DNA from: Anaerolineae bacterium
GTDB taxonomy: Bacteria > Chloroflexota > Anaerolineae > Aggregatilineales > Phototrophicaceae
Direction of reading: 5' to 3'
DNA: 64,000 nucleotides
Assembly (NCBI GenBank): GCA_022823165.1
Contig: JAJDXR010000019.1
Coordinates: 32,936 to 96,935, forward strand
Shown here: positions 54,914 through 64,000 of the stretch, piece by piece
How the letters are laid out: each line of letters opens with the position of its first letter
How positions within the stretch are numbered: position 1 is the stretch's first letter
Program-made: the position numbers and the translations under genes
Notes under the pieces: model-generated
Database searches by the model: none
Told to the model about the DNA's origin: nothing
Seen by the model: only the letters and a program-made list of their open reading frames with translations

Positions 54914-54985
54914 TAACCGTGTATGACCTTAGAACAATCAGGCAGCCATGCCAGGCGCCGCGCCCTCGCCGGGGAGGAGTTAAAA

Positions 54986-55942
54986 ATGCCCGAGGTCTCA
55001 TTGTATCCACTCAAGCTCGACCCCGCGCTGCATGTGAAAGTATGGGGCGGGCGCAAACTGGCGGCGCTGCTCGGCAAACGCTTGCCGAAGGATCAGCCCT
55101 ACGGAGAATCCTGGGAGCTGCACGACAGCTCCCAGGTTGCCAACGGCGCGCATCGCGGCAAAAGTCTGGGAGAACTGGCGCGGCGTCTTGGCGCGCCCCT
55201 CTTAGGCGCCGGCAACGACCCAGCCGATGGCATGCCGCTCTTGGCGAAGTTCATCGACGCGAGCCAGTGGCTTTCGATTCAAGTGCATCCCGACGACAGG
55301 CAAGCCAAAGCCCTGGCAGGCGAGCCGCGCGGCAAAACTGAAGCCTGGGTCGTGCTGCATGCGGAGCCCGGCGCCCGGCTCGTCATCGGTCTGCAGCCGG
55401 GGACTACGGCGCGGCAGATAACACAGGCCATCCAAAGCAATCGGCTGGAAGCGCTGCTGGTTTACGCTGAGGCGACAGCGGGAGACCTGCTGTATATTCC
55501 AGCCAATACCATTCATGCGCTGGGACCCGGCCTCCTCGTATACGAGATTCAACAGTCCAGCGACACTACCTATCGACTCTACGATTGGGGCCGCCTGGGG
55601 CTGGACGGGCAGCCGCGCGCATTGCACATCGACCAGGGAATTGGAGTCGCCAATCTGGAGTCGCTGCCCCAAGTCGAGCAGCCGGACAGCGACTTGCTGG
55701 TTGCCGGCGATTACTTCCGCACCTGGCGCCATACGCTGGAGGACGCCGCGCTGGACATTGCGACCGAGGGGCGCTTCCAGGCTTTGAGCTGCATCAGCGG
55801 CGAGCTGCGAGTCAGCGCGAAAGGCGGCGCTGAGGAGGACTCGATTACGCTGGGCACAGGCGAAAGCGGGCTGATTCCGGCCGGCATCCCGGCCTTCAGC
55901 ATCAGCGGTTCGGGTGCGATTCTACGATCTTGCCAGCCTTAG
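54986..55942 (+). CDS. manA: Mannose-6-phosphate isomerase, class I
   Basis: 318 aa from the ATG at 54986 with a GGGGAGGAG site; the frame upstream is not needed. Cupin-fold isomerase with VKVWGGRKLAALLGKRLP, the metal-binding QVHPDD (H101), GKTEAWVVLHAEPGARLVIG, and the second ligand set in YIPANTIHALGPGLLVYEIQ. It interconverts fructose-6-phosphate and mannose-6-phosphate, feeding GDP-mannose and surface glycan synthesis. Length matches the short Bacillus-type enzymes. Confidence 0.92.
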   Translation: MPEVSLYPLKLDPALHVKVWGGRKLAALLGKRLPKDQPYGESWELHDSSQVANGAHRGKSLGELARRLGAPLLGAGNDPADGMPLLAKFIDASQWLSIQVHPDDRQAKALAGEPRGKTEAWVVLHAEPGARLVIGLQPGTTARQITQAIQSNRLEALLVYAEATAGDLLYIPANTIHALGPGLLVYEIQQSSDTTYRLYDWGRLGLDGQPRALHIDQGIGVANLESLPQVEQPDSDLLVAGDYFRTWRHTLEDAALDIATEGRFQALSCISGELRVSAKGGAEEDSITLGTGESGLIPAGIPAFSISGSGAILRSCQP

Positions 55943-56046
55943 CCAAAAGGCCGCGATAGACTACAGAACTTTTACATAGCGCATACACCCTTCCAACAAT
56001 TGTCGATGATACTTGAGTCAAACGGGCAATTCATGTGGGAGGCGAC

Positions 56047-58659
56047 ATGGACTTTGGACGCTACACCAACAAGGCGCGGCAAGCTGTACTCAAAGCCCAG
56101 GCCATAGCCGCGGAGCATCATCATAGCGCCATTGAGCCCTGGCACATATTCCTGGGACTGATGGAACAGGACGAAGGCCTGGCGCCCAGGATCATACAGA
56201 AGATCGGCGCTCATCCGCCGTCGCTGCAGCTTGAGCTTGAAGCCGAGCTGGGCAAGCTGCCCCGAACCGCGCAGCCGGCCGCTGGCCTGGCAATCGGCCG
56301 CGCCAGCCTGGACATCTTCACCCAGGCGGAAGCGGAAGCCAAGCAGATGCGCGACGCCTATACCAGCAGCGAGCATCTGCTGCTGGCTTTGTCCAAGGAC
56401 AAGCGCGCGGGCGCGATCCTGGGCCGCAACGGCATCGCCTATGACGACATCCTGGAAGCCCTGCAAGCTATCCGCGGCGGCCAGCGAGTAACCGGACAGG
56501 ATCCGGAATCGACTTACGAAAGCCTGAGCAAATTCGGGCGGGATCTGACAGCCGACGCTCGGCAAGGCCGGCTGGATCCGGTCATCGGGCGCGATGAAGA
56601 GATTCGGCGCTTGATTCACGTCATCAGCCGCCGCAGCAAGAACAATCCCGTGCTGATCGGCGAGGCGGGCGTCGGCAAGACCGCCATTGCCGAAGGCTTG
56701 GCGCAGCGCCTGGTCAATGGCGATGTGCCGGAAGGACTCAAAGACAAGACTATCATCGCGCTGGATCTGGCGGCGCTGGTCGCCGGCAGCAAGTTCCGCG
56801 GCGAATTCGAGGAGCGTCTGCAAGCGGTGCTCAAGGAAATCGCCGACAGCCAGGGCCAGATCATCCTGTTCATCGACGAGCTGCATAATATCGTCGGCGC
56901 TGGCAAGGCTGAGGGCTCAATGGATGCCGGCAATATGCTCAAGCCCATGTTGGCCCGCGGCGAATTGCGCATGATCGGCGCGACTACGCTGGACGAATAT
57001 CGACAGAATATCGAGAAAGACGCCGCCCTGGAACGCCGCTTCCAGCCGATCTTCGTGGACGAACCCAGCGTCGACGACACCGTCAGCATCCTGCGCGGAC
57101 TGAAAGAGCGCTACGAAGTGCATCATGGCGTACGCATCCAGGACAGCGCTGTGATTGCCGCGGCTGCGCTCAGCAATCGTTACCTGCCCGAGCGTCAGCT
57201 GCCCGACAAAGCAATTGACTTGATCGACGAGGCGGCAGCCCATTTGAAAATGGAGATCGACAGCAAACCGCAAGCGTTGGACAAAATTGAGCGGCAGCTT
57301 ATGCAGCTGGAAATCGAGCGCGAGGCGCTGCGCCAGGAAAAGGACGACGCCTCCAAGCGGCGCTTGGAAGAGCTGGAGCTGGAATTGGCGGACGCGCAAG
57401 AAGCGCTTGACAGCCTGCTGGCTCTTTGGCAGCACGAAAAAGGCGCCATCCAGGAAATGTCCGGCATAAAAGCGCAGATCGACGAGGCGCGGCTACAGCT
57501 AGAGCAAGCCGAGCGCCGCAGCGACCTGGAAACTGCCGCGCGGCTGCGCTACGGCGTACTGCCGGAGCTTGAGAGCGCGCTCGATGAGAGCGAAGCCAAG
57601 CTCGAATTAATGCGGCAGGACAGCGCGCTAATGCTCAAGGAAGAGGTGGACGCGGACGAAATCGCCGCTATCGTCAGCCGCTGGACCGGCATTCCGGTGG
57701 CGCGTATGCTGGAAGGCGAGATCGAGAAGCTGCTGCGCATGGAGCAGCGGCTGCACGAGCGCGTGGTCGGTCAAGACGAAGCTGTCGCCGCTATCTCGGC
57801 GGCCGTGCGCCGCAGCCGGGCTGGCTTGCAAGATCCCAATCGGCCACTGGGGACATTCCTCTTCCTGGGACCGACCGGCGTTGGAAAAACCGAGACGGCG
57901 CGGGCATTGGCGAACTTTCTCTTTGACGACGACAAGGCCATGCTGCGCATTGATATGAGCGAATATGGCGAAAAACACAGCATCGCCCGCTTAATCGGCG
58001 CGCCGCCCGGCTACATCGGCTTTGAAGCAGGCGGCCAGTTGACCGAAGCGGTTCGGCGCCGCCCCTACAGCGTGATTCTCTTAGACGAAATTGAAAAGGC
58101 GCACGCTGATGTCTACAACGTCTTCCTGCAAGTCTTTGACGACGGCCGGCTGACCGACGGCCAGGGGCGCACGGTCAACTTCAACAATTGCGTCATCATC
58201 ATGACCAGCAATGTCGGCAGCGACCTGATCAAACAGGCCGGCGAAGACGCCGATGCCGACGCCCGGCGCGGCGCCATCCTGTGCGAATTGGACCGCTATT
58301 TCCGCCCCGAGTTTCTCAACCGGCTGGACGAAGTCATCCTTTTCCACAGCCTGTCGCGCGAGCACATCATCCGCATCGTGGATCTGCAGCTTGTCAATCT
58401 GCAGCGCCTGCTGAGCGAGCGGCAGGTCACACTCGAGCTGAGCGCCGCCGCCAAGACGCTGCTGGCCGAAGCAGGCTGGGACCCGGTCTATGGCGCCCGT
58501 CCGCTCAAGCGCGCCATCCAAGTCCAGCTGCAAGATCCGCTGGCGCTGGCGCTGATCGACGGCAGCATTGTCGAGAGCGATCATGTGACTGTTGATGTCA
58601 ACGGGGACGGCTCGGAACTCGTCATAAAGCCGCGGCAACTGGTAAGGGCGGCGGTCTAG
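56047..58659 (+). CDS. clpB: ClpB-type AAA+ disaggregase
   Basis: 870 aa from the ATG at 56047 (GGGAGG 4 nt upstream). Clp N-domain (about 1-150), first AAA+ with GEAGVGKT and [13 protein letters not shown], a long coiled-coil middle domain (about 400-540), second AAA+ with [37 protein letters not shown] and [11 protein letters not shown], and the D2 small domain ending in [10 protein letters not shown]. The M-domain separates ClpB from ClpA/ClpC. It rescues aggregated proteins with DnaK after heat stress. The N-domain is slightly unlike E. coli ClpB, but the layout is complete. A CTTGAGT half-site lies at 56012, not a full HAIR operator. Confidence 0.93.
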   Translation: MDFGRYTNKARQAVLKAQAIAAEHHHSAIEPWHIFLGLMEQDEGLAPRIIQKIGAHPPSLQLELEAELGKLPRTAQPAAGLAIGRASLDIFTQAEAEAKQMRDAYTSSEHLLLALSKDKRAGAILGRNGIAYDDILEALQAIRGGQRVTGQDPESTYESLSKFGRDLTADARQGRLDPVIGRDEEIRRLIHVISRRSKNNPVLIGEAGVGKTAIAEGLAQRLVNGDVPEGLKDKTIIALDLAALVAGSKFRGEFEERLQAVLKEIADSQGQIILFIDELHNIVGAGKAEGSMDAGNMLKPMLARGELRMIGATTLDEYRQNIEKDAALERRFQPIFVDEPSVDDTVSILRGLKERYEVHHGVRIQDSAVIAAAALSNRYLPERQLPDKAIDLIDEAAAHLKMEIDSKPQALDKIERQLMQLEIEREALRQEKDDASKRRLEELELELADAQEALDSLLALWQHEKGAIQEMSGIKAQIDEARLQLEQAERRSDLETAARLRYGVLPELESALDESEAKLELMRQDSALMLKEEVDADEIAAIVSRWTGIPVARMLEGEIEKLLRMEQRLHERVVGQDEAVAAISAAVRRSRAGLQDPNRPLGTFLFLGPTGVGKTETARALANFLFDDDKAMLRIDMSEYGEKHSIARLIGAPPGYIGFEAGGQLTEAVRRRPYSVILLDEIEKAHADVYNVFLQVFDDGRLTDGQGRTVNFNNCVIIMTSNVGSDLIKQAGEDADADARRGAILCELDRYFRPEFLNRLDEVILFHSLSREHIIRIVDLQLVNLQRLLSERQVTLELSAAAKTLLAEAGWDPVYGARPLKRAIQVQLQDPLALALIDGSIVESDHVTVDVNGDGSELVIKPRQLVRAAV

Positions 58660-58683
58660 CGCGAGCGGATCTCGGGGTTGCGC

Positions 58684-58699
58684 GGGCGGCTTGCCGCCC
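58684..58699. terminator. Hairpin between convergent clpB and Trm112-like genes
   Basis: GGGCGGC-TT-GCCGCCC lies between the two stop codons. It could end transcription from either side; there is no T-run. Confidence 0.35.
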
Positions 58700-58705
58700 C
58701 CGGCG

Positions 58706-58945
58706 CTATTCCGCTGGCGGCGGGACCGGCAGCGCGTCTTCGGCGGTGTCTTTCCACTTCTCGCCTTCGTCGACCAGCATAACCGGGATGCCATCGCGGA
58801 TGGGGTACTTGTAGCCACTGTCGTCACAGACCAGCCAAGTGTCCTTCACGAGGCGCAATTGCCCTGGGTCGTCACCCTTGTCCGTATAGTGTACCGCTAC
58901 CGGGCAGCGCAGGATTTCCATCAACTCGTCAGAAATTACTGCCAT
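58706..58945 (-). CDS. Trm112-family small protein
   Basis: 79 aa. LMEILRCPVAVHYTDKGDD followed by WLVCDDSGYKYPIRDGIPVML matches the Trm112/UPF0434 fold, in which IRDGIPVML is the family signature. The usual zinc site is only partly recognisable (C-P and C-D-D). In bacteria such proteins stabilise methyltransferases or glycosyltransferases; no partner is adjacent. Confidence 0.85.
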   Translation of the reverse strand: MAVISDELMEILRCPVAVHYTDKGDDPGQLRLVKDTWLVCDDSGYKYPIRDGIPVMLVDEGEKWKDTAEDALPVPPPAE

Positions 58946-59204
58946 TTGACATCCTCAGGGGCAAGCGGCCGTTGCCTCAAAGTATAGCTTTCGACCACAT
59001 GACAGTCAATTCACAGCCTATCGCCGCTGTTGATTTCGCCGCCTGCCATTATAATCAGTGCGCGAGGCTAGCCAAAAATCAGCAATTCAGACTGTCCGCA
59101 ATGCGCTATATCGCCGATAGACATAGTTCGCGCTCGCAGGCCCGTCGCGCTGCGCGTCCGCTCGCCTTGGCGCTGCGCCGGCTTGACCTGGATGCCGGCA
59201 GCGC

Positions 59205-60227
59205 ATGAGAAAGCGGCGACTCCTGGTTCTGCTGGCCAGCTTCGCGGTGAGCGCCGCCTTGCTGCTGGTGATCTTGCGCGATGTACCCGTTGACGCGGCG
59301 CTCGAGAGTATCGCGGCTGCCGATCCCGGCTGGCTGCTGCTGTCATTCCTGCTAGTCGCCGTCTCACTCCTGCTGCGCGGCATCCGCTGGTCATATTTGC
59401 TGGATCGGCGCATCCCGATTGCGCAGGCAACGCACATGGTGAATGTGATGTTCCTGGGCAATCAGCTGCCGCTGCGCCTGGGTGAAGTCGCGCGGGGTAT
59501 CCTGGCTACACGCAATCGAGTGCCCCTGGCTACATCCGCCAGCAGTATCGTGGTCGAGCGCTTGCTGGATACCTTGATCGTGGTGCTGATGATTGCCGCC
59601 TCCGTCGGCGGATCACCAGAAGTTAGCGAGCAAGCCGCTCTGTTCGGCGCCCTCGCGCTGTTGGGATTTTTTGTCTTGCTCTGTTTCGCGCGCTACCCGC
59701 AGATTGCGCATCGAGTCCTTGACGGGCTGTACCGCCTGGCGCCATTCTTGAATCGCTTGCCTCTGAAATCCCTGCTCAATGACTTGCTTGACGGCTTGCA
59801 ACCACTGACGCATCCGCGCGCCCTGCTGAGCATTCTGTTCTGGACGCTTGTCGCCTGGTGTATTTCGTTGATTGGCTACTACTGCTTGCATCTTGCGCTG
59901 GGCATCGAGACCGATTATCTGCGCTCGGTCCCGCTGGGCGCGTCGCTGGCGGCGCTGTCGCTGGCGCTACCGGTCAGCATCGCCGGCCTGGGTCCCTTTG
60001 AAGGCGCCATCGTCCTCAGCGGGAATATCGTCGGGATGGATCCATTGGACTCGGTTTCGCTGGGCTTCCTGTTCCACGGTGTATCAGTGCTGAGCTACGC
60101 CATTTGGGGTACGCTCGGGCTCATGGCATTGGGCGTATCACCGGCATCAGCCTTCCGCGCCAACTCTCGCCCAAGTGATGACGAAGAAGCAAAGCCCGGA
60201 GCCAAGCCTGGAATCAAGCCTGAGTGA
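59205..60227 (+). CDS. Flippase-like membrane protein (LPG synthase TM / UPF0104 type)
   Basis: 340 aa with about eight membrane helices. The core motif LLRGIRWSYLLDRRIPIAQA and VNVMFLGNQLPLRLGEVARG (membrane-embedded loop), with ERLLDTLIVVLMI, match the lysylphosphatidylglycerol-synthase TM/flippase-like family often linked to lipid or glycolipid transfer. The catalytic soluble domain of MprF is absent. A short polar tail (about 318-340) is rich in Lys, Pro and Gly. It ends 14 nt into the convergent Rieske gene. Confidence 0.82.
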   Translation: MRKRRLLVLLASFAVSAALLLVILRDVPVDAALESIAAADPGWLLLSFLLVAVSLLLRGIRWSYLLDRRIPIAQATHMVNVMFLGNQLPLRLGEVARGILATRNRVPLATSASSIVVERLLDTLIVVLMIAASVGGSPEVSEQAALFGALALLGFFVLLCFARYPQIAHRVLDGLYRLAPFLNRLPLKSLLNDLLDGLQPLTHPRALLSILFWTLVAWCISLIGYYCLHLALGIETDYLRSVPLGASLAALSLALPVSIAGLGPFEGAIVLSGNIVGMDPLDSVSLGFLFHGVSVLSYAIWGTLGLMALGVSPASAFRANSRPSDDEEAKPGAKPGIKPE

Positions 60228-61326
60228 GGAACTCGCGCACCAGCGACTGAAAATGATGGACGCCGTTCTCGCGCAAGACTGAAAAGCGCCCGGTCTCATA
60301 AGCCTTGGAGCGCAAGCCGCGCTGGACCCACTCGCAAAGCTCAATGTCTTCTTGCTGGATTTCGTCGCTGAATGCGATGATCTGCTGCATGCTTTCCCAG
60401 CCTTCTCCGGTGCCCGGCGCTTCGAAATACCACTCGAAGATAGTTAAGGTCTTGTCTTGACCGACCGGGATGATGATATTGATAGAGGTATTGTCCAGAT
60501 AGACATTCAACATGACATTCGGGAAAATCCAGTAATACAGGGCATCTGCTTCGCCCTCGCCGCTGCGGACATAGCGCCGGTCGCGCGCCTCGCCGGGATC
60601 AAGCTCGCGGATGGGCGCATGCTGTTTGGAATAATAGCGATAGGTGTCAACACGATATTGGTCGTAGTCAACTTCCTTAAACAAGCCAGGATGCGCGATC
60701 GGCAGATGATAGCCTTCCAGGTAGTTGTCGACGTATACCTTCCAGTTGCATTCAATCAAATAATCGCGCCGTTCGACCAGGCGCATCTGGCTCAGATTGA
60801 AACCAGCCGCTGCGATTTCGTCCGCGATGTCGCCGTAGATGGTCGCCATCGGAGCCGCGGCCGGGTCGAGGTTGACAAATACCCAGGGTCCCCAGGCTTC
60901 GACCGCTATCGGCTGCAAACAAACGGCTTGCGCGTCCCAATTTTTGACGCCTTCAAACTCGGGCGCGCGCAGCAGCCGGCCGTTCAGGTCATAGGTCCAG
61001 CCATGATATTTGCATTGCAGGCTTTTGCGATTGCCGCGACCGTGGGCAACGACGGCGGCGCGGTGCGGGCATACATTGTAGAAAGCGCGCAGATCACCAG
61101 CGATATTGCGCGTGACGACCAGCGGCTGATCCAAAACCTCACAGCTGAAATAATCGCCGGCGCGCATGACATCCTCCACCCGCCCGACCGGCTGCCAGGT
61201 CTTGTAGAAAATCTTTTCGGCTTCCAACTCCAGGAATCCGGGCTCGGTATACCAGCGAGCCGGCATCGTCTCAGCCCGCGACAAGTCAAAGGGCGGGTTG
61301 TAGTCACTGAGGTCTAGGGTCGCCAT
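60214..61326 (-). CDS. Rieske non-heme iron oxygenase, alpha subunit
   Basis: 370 aa from the ATG at 61326 (MATLDLSDYNPPFDLS). Rieske [2Fe-2S] ligands C86-P-H88 and C105-K-Y-H108 (VCPHRAAVV, CKYHGWTYDL). Mononuclear iron site with H207 and H212 in YLEGYHLPIAHPGL. The overall pattern resembles choline monooxygenase/stachydrine-type oxygenases that act on quaternary amines, but aromatic substrates cannot be excluded. It needs a reductase encoded elsewhere; none is adjacent. Confidence 0.88.
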   Translation of the reverse strand: MATLDLSDYNPPFDLSRAETMPARWYTEPGFLELEAEKIFYKTWQPVGRVEDVMRAGDYFSCEVLDQPLVVTRNIAGDLRAFYNVCPHRAAVVAHGRGNRKSLQCKYHGWTYDLNGRLLRAPEFEGVKNWDAQAVCLQPIAVEAWGPWVFVNLDPAAAPMATIYGDIADEIAAAGFNLSQMRLVERRDYLIECNWKVYVDNYLEGYHLPIAHPGLFKEVDYDQYRVDTYRYYSKQHAPIRELDPGEARDRRYVRSGEGEADALYYWIFPNVMLNVYLDNTSINIIIPVGQDKTLTIFEWYFEAPGTGEGWESMQQIIAFSDEIQQEDIELCEWVQRGLRSKAYETGRFSVLRENGVHHFQSLVREFLTQA

Positions 61327-61575
61327 GTCTGAAGGTCTCCAATGTGAATTCAAGCTGCGGAGCATTCGCTGGCTGTCCGGCCGCCGCTGCGCCGCTTGGC
61401 TTCGCAGCCCACTTTACTGAGCGCCAGCCCGGGCGATATTACAGAAATTTTACGACTGTTAGAACGGCGGGCAGCAGTTTTACGTATAATGATAAATGAA
61501 AGAACTGGCGCGGACATTGCAGATTTCAGGCGAAATGCGCCATAATTCAGTCAGCGCCCTTGCGGATTCAGGAGA

Positions 61576-62670
61576 ATGCTAGCCTTGCAGAAAAAGTTGA
61601 GATTCATCTGGGGTCTGTTGCTGCTGCTGGCAATCGGCTGGATGGTAGCCGGATCGCTTCTGACTTCGGGCGCTTTCGACAGCGGCAGCGTGGGCGATGA
61701 TGTAACAGATGAGATCAAGTCGCTGGCGACCGCCATGGATGTTGAGCTGGCTGCTGAATTTCCTCTGCCGCTCGTATTCGTCATTAGCGGGCTGCCGGTA
61801 GCTTTATTGTCGCTGTTCTTTGTCTGGCGCAATCAACGCGCGATACGCGCTGGAGCGCCGGCCAGCCATGAGCGGATTGTCCGCCGGCAGACGATTATAA
61901 TCACGATACTCGCGCTGATATTCGCGCTGTTCTTGTGGAATATGCCAGATTTGGAACAGCGAGTTGTGCCGCAAAATGACGCGGCAATTTCACCGGGCAG
62001 CGCGATCAACGCGTCGATGATCACCTACCCGGTTCGACTATTTGTCACCTTCGTGCACGAAGCCGGTCATGCGCTGGCCGGGCTAATCTCCGGCGGCCAG
62101 GTCGAGGGCTTCACCGTATCGCCTGACGGGTCGGGACTGGCCCGCATCAGCGGCGGAAACATCGCCTTGATCGCCCCGGCCGGTTACCTGGGCGCAGCCT
62201 TGTTTGGCGCCGCGCTCTTCCTCGTGACCAGCCGCAAACCGCAATGGACACGCAGCTTGTCCGTTGCCATCGGGCTGAGCATCATCGTGCTCACGCTCAG
62301 CTTTGCCAGGCCCGACGCCCGGCATAACCTGACGGCTCTGATCGTGGGCATCGGCTTCGGCGGCGGCTTGGTTGCTCTTGGCGCCTTTGCTCCCCGGGTC
62401 ATTACCGTATTCCTGCTGAATACGCTGGCGATTCTGACCGGGCTCAACGCCGTGTTTGACCTTTGGAATGTCGTGCGCAATCCGAATCCCTTTCCAGGGG
62501 GGCCGGTGAACGACGCCGCCAACTTCTCAGCCCAGGTGACGCCGCTGCTGCCGGCCGCGGTGGTAGCGTTTATGTGGGCGCTTATTGCGGTCGTCATGCT
62601 GTCAGCAGCGATCTACTTCGGGCTGGTCAAACCAGTGGGAGGAGAGATAAGCCAAGCCGCGCAAAGCTAA
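61576..62670 (+). CDS. M50-like membrane metallopeptidase
   Basis: 364 aa, TTCAGGAG before the ATG. Several membrane helices with the zinc motif H161-E-A-G-H165 (FVHEAGHALAGLISGG) inside a membrane segment, a loop VEGFTVSPDGSGLARISGG, and a later aspartate in NAVFDLWNV that may be the third ligand. The N-terminus has two helices bracketing an extracytoplasmic loop (about 30-75). It would cleave proteins within the membrane, as in regulated intramembrane proteolysis; the target is unknown. A close paralogue without the zinc motif follows. Confidence 0.8.
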   Translation: MLALQKKLRFIWGLLLLLAIGWMVAGSLLTSGAFDSGSVGDDVTDEIKSLATAMDVELAAEFPLPLVFVISGLPVALLSLFFVWRNQRAIRAGAPASHERIVRRQTIIITILALIFALFLWNMPDLEQRVVPQNDAAISPGSAINASMITYPVRLFVTFVHEAGHALAGLISGGQVEGFTVSPDGSGLARISGGNIALIAPAGYLGAALFGAALFLVTSRKPQWTRSLSVAIGLSIIVLTLSFARPDARHNLTALIVGIGFGGGLVALGAFAPRVITVFLLNTLAILTGLNAVFDLWNVVRNPNPFPGGPVNDAANFSAQVTPLLPAAVVAFMWALIAVVMLSAAIYFGLVKPVGGEISQAAQS

Positions 62671-62771
62671 GATGACATATATCCGTTTCAAGTGATTTCG
62701 GATAAGCGCAAGCGTTGAGCAGCCCAACCGCAATTTATGTTGAGTGTTACGAGTGTTAAAGGAGGATCATC

Positions 62772-63569
62772 ATGCTTAGGAAGTTCGTAGAGCGCAAAGT
62801 ACGGCGCCAGATCGCGCATAGAAGTCTGGCGATCTCGGTAATGGCCTTCGTTGCCATACTGGCGCTCTGGTATAGCGAGAGCTTGAGCAATATCGTTCAT
62901 CCGCTGCGCATGTTCATCAATAACATTCATGGCGGCCTTAGCGCATTGGCCATTCAGGTTACAGGCGGCGCGGTGCACAGTTTTACGCTGTCGCCCGTGG
63001 GTTCATACGTCATCGAGTTTAGCGGCGGCGCGGAAGCCCTGATCATGTCCGCCGGCTACCTGGGCTCGGCGCTGCTGGGCTCGGTCATGTTCTTCCTGGT
63101 GAATCGCGCGCCCCATTTGGTACGCGGCATGGCGATGATCACCGGCGCCTTTACCGTGGGCTTCCTGGCGCTCTTCATCCGGCCGGACGCGACCGGCGAC
63201 TGGATCTCAATGTTCATCTGCATCGGCTTCGGCGCGCTGCTAATCATCCTGGGCTGGACCGGGCGCGGCGACATCAACCAGTTGCTGTCGCGCCGTTCCC
63301 TGACGCAGATCGTCATGACCATTGCGTCGCTGATGACAGCTTGTCACATCCTGCTTGACCTGCCGGTCATTCTCAATTCTCCGGCTATGGTTGACGGCGC
63401 CATCACCAACCCAATCGCCTACTTTTCGGAAAACGTGATGCCGGCGCTTTCGGTCCCGGTAATCGCCTTGGCCTGGTCGGCTCTGGCCATCGCCATGCTG
63501 GCGGCAGCCTTTTATCTGAGCATTTCGCGGCAACTGAAACAGATACCCGCGAACGACGACATCCTTTAA
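62772..63569 (+). CDS. M50-like paralogue lacking the zinc motif
   Basis: 265 aa, strong AAAGGAGG site. It aligns with the C-terminal ~250 residues of the preceding gene: GGAVHSFTLSPVGS, SAGYLGSALLGSVMFFLVNR and the same helix order. Where the active protein has F-V-H-E-A-G-H, this one reads F-I-N50-N51-I-H-G54, so both zinc histidines and the glutamate are lost. It is best seen as an inactive partner or regulator made with the active enzyme (101 nt apart, same strand). Confidence 0.78.
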   Translation: MLRKFVERKVRRQIAHRSLAISVMAFVAILALWYSESLSNIVHPLRMFINNIHGGLSALAIQVTGGAVHSFTLSPVGSYVIEFSGGAEALIMSAGYLGSALLGSVMFFLVNRAPHLVRGMAMITGAFTVGFLALFIRPDATGDWISMFICIGFGALLIILGWTGRGDINQLLSRRSLTQIVMTIASLMTACHILLDLPVILNSPAMVDGAITNPIAYFSENVMPALSVPVIALAWSALAIAMLAAAFYLSISRQLKQIPANDDIL

Positions 63570-63613
63570 TCACAATTCACAGCCGCCAAGCTCCACCCTG
63601 CAAGCACAGCTCA

Positions 63614-63640
63614 AGGGCGCGTCAGATGGCGCGCTCTTTC
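63614..63640 (+). terminator. Weak terminator after the M50-like paralogue
   Basis: AGGGCGCG and CGCGCTCT pair with a short loop and run into CTTTC, 45 nt after the stop codon. Confidence 0.4.
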
Positions 63641-63718
63641 CATTTGTGTGATTTTGCGCAGTCTTCGCCAGGGAGCTTACGCTCTTGCAAAAATTTATGG
63701 GATTGTCGCGGCAATCGC

Positions 63719-63739
63719 GGGCGAGCCATCGGCTCACCC
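63719..63739. repeat. Palindromic repeat GGGCGAGCC-ATC-GGCTCACCC
   Basis: Same core as 29349-29368 and 33568-33588, with one mismatch in the right arm. Confidence 0.55.
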
Positions 63740-63830
63740 CTGCAACCAGTCGAGTATTAATGCAAAGCGTTTACTTGTGTGGGAGTGACTAATTCCGCGG
63801 ACTTGAAACTCCGCCAAATATAGAAAAAAT

Positions 63831-63868
63831 CTCTGTGCCGGCGGGCAGTGTCTACGCGCCCCTCTGTG
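63831..63868 (-). repeat. Dispersed 'cacagag' repeat, partial copy 4
   Basis: Contains the exact 32-nt core of copies 2 and 3 in inverted orientation, preceded by GAAAAAAT as in copy 2. Confidence 0.7.
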
Positions 63869-64000
63869 TTCTACTTTCACAACCCCCAAAAAGCAAAGCT
63901 GGGAATTTGCAAAAGCCGCACTTATTGAATAGAATTCTGCTGCGGTGCGAGATCCCCATGTGTTCTTGGCAGAGTTTATGCCCTACAGAGTTTGGGACGG

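Larger units (their letters stand above)
63570..64000. other. 431-nt non-coding end region with repeats
   Basis: After the last stop codon it holds a weak terminator, a palindrome and a partial 'cacagag' repeat (listed separately). The final ~120 nt show nothing recognisable, and a gene may begin beyond the window. Confidence 0.6.

Noticed and set aside
56012..56018. CTTGAGT half of a HAIR (HspR) operator upstream of clpB
   Set aside because: The second half, ACTCAAG, is not found at the right distance, so no operator is claimed.
60457..61317. 286-aa open frame antisense to the Rieske oxygenase
   Set aside because: Shadow frame; the oxygenase ligands are intact on the minus strand.

Overview
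The window is GC-rich, densely packed bacterial chromosome with about 45 protein genes on both strands. No rRNA, tRNA, CRISPR array, phage or transposase gene was seen. The gene mix suggests a Chloroflexota (Anaerolineae-like) genome or MAG. This is an inference from Pro/Thr-rich surface linkers, RNase J, large NACHT/TIR proteins, UGSC and AhpD-type selenoproteins and 'cacagag' intergenic repeats; no marker gene proves it.

Layout. 0-5 kb: end of a sugar-type ABC ATPase, comEA, a phosphoribosyltransferase, a LolD-type ATPase and RNase J. 5-7.7 kb: a glycosyltransferase-wecD-wecE amino-sugar operon. 8-16.3 kb: icd, a TPR protein, arsC, modBA, two envelope proteins and the primary sigma factor. 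16.3-27.1 kb: an aminotransferase, an MFS transporter, trmB, a visibly A+T-richer type IIG restriction-modification gene, an active/inactive M16 peptidase pair, a TfoX-C protein and fabF. 27.1-31.2 kb: two selenoprotein genes, each read through an in-frame UGA with a plausible bacterial SECIS hairpin, alongside a thioredoxin-fold protein and an unknown partner. Inverted copies of an intergenic repeat bracket the second one. 31.4-33.5 kb: an alpha/alpha-barrel protein and a glycosyltransferase. 33.9-42.4 kb: a complete branched-chain amino-acid-type (Liv) ABC operon with two paralogous binding proteins, ending in a kinase-like gene. 43.4-52.2 kb: a four-gene TIR/NACHT/FGE conflict-type cluster. 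52.3-63.6 kb: a PQQ-type sugar dehydrogenase, a duplicated coiled-coil membrane protein, manA, clpB, a Trm112-like protein, a flippase-like protein, a Rieske oxygenase and an M50-type peptidase with a catalytically dead paralogue.

The strongest candidate for an undescribed system is the 43.4-52.2 kb cluster: TIR-NACHT-HEAT, TIR-(TPR)-FGE, a small protein with a beta motif and hydrophobic tail, and a second NACHT NTPase. The small protein and the second NACHT share a GHV(V/I)FAGxD motif, which hints that they assemble together. The selenoprotein region is the most likely to be misannotated, because standard gene calling splits both genes at UGA.

All functions are read from motifs by eye; no database search was run.
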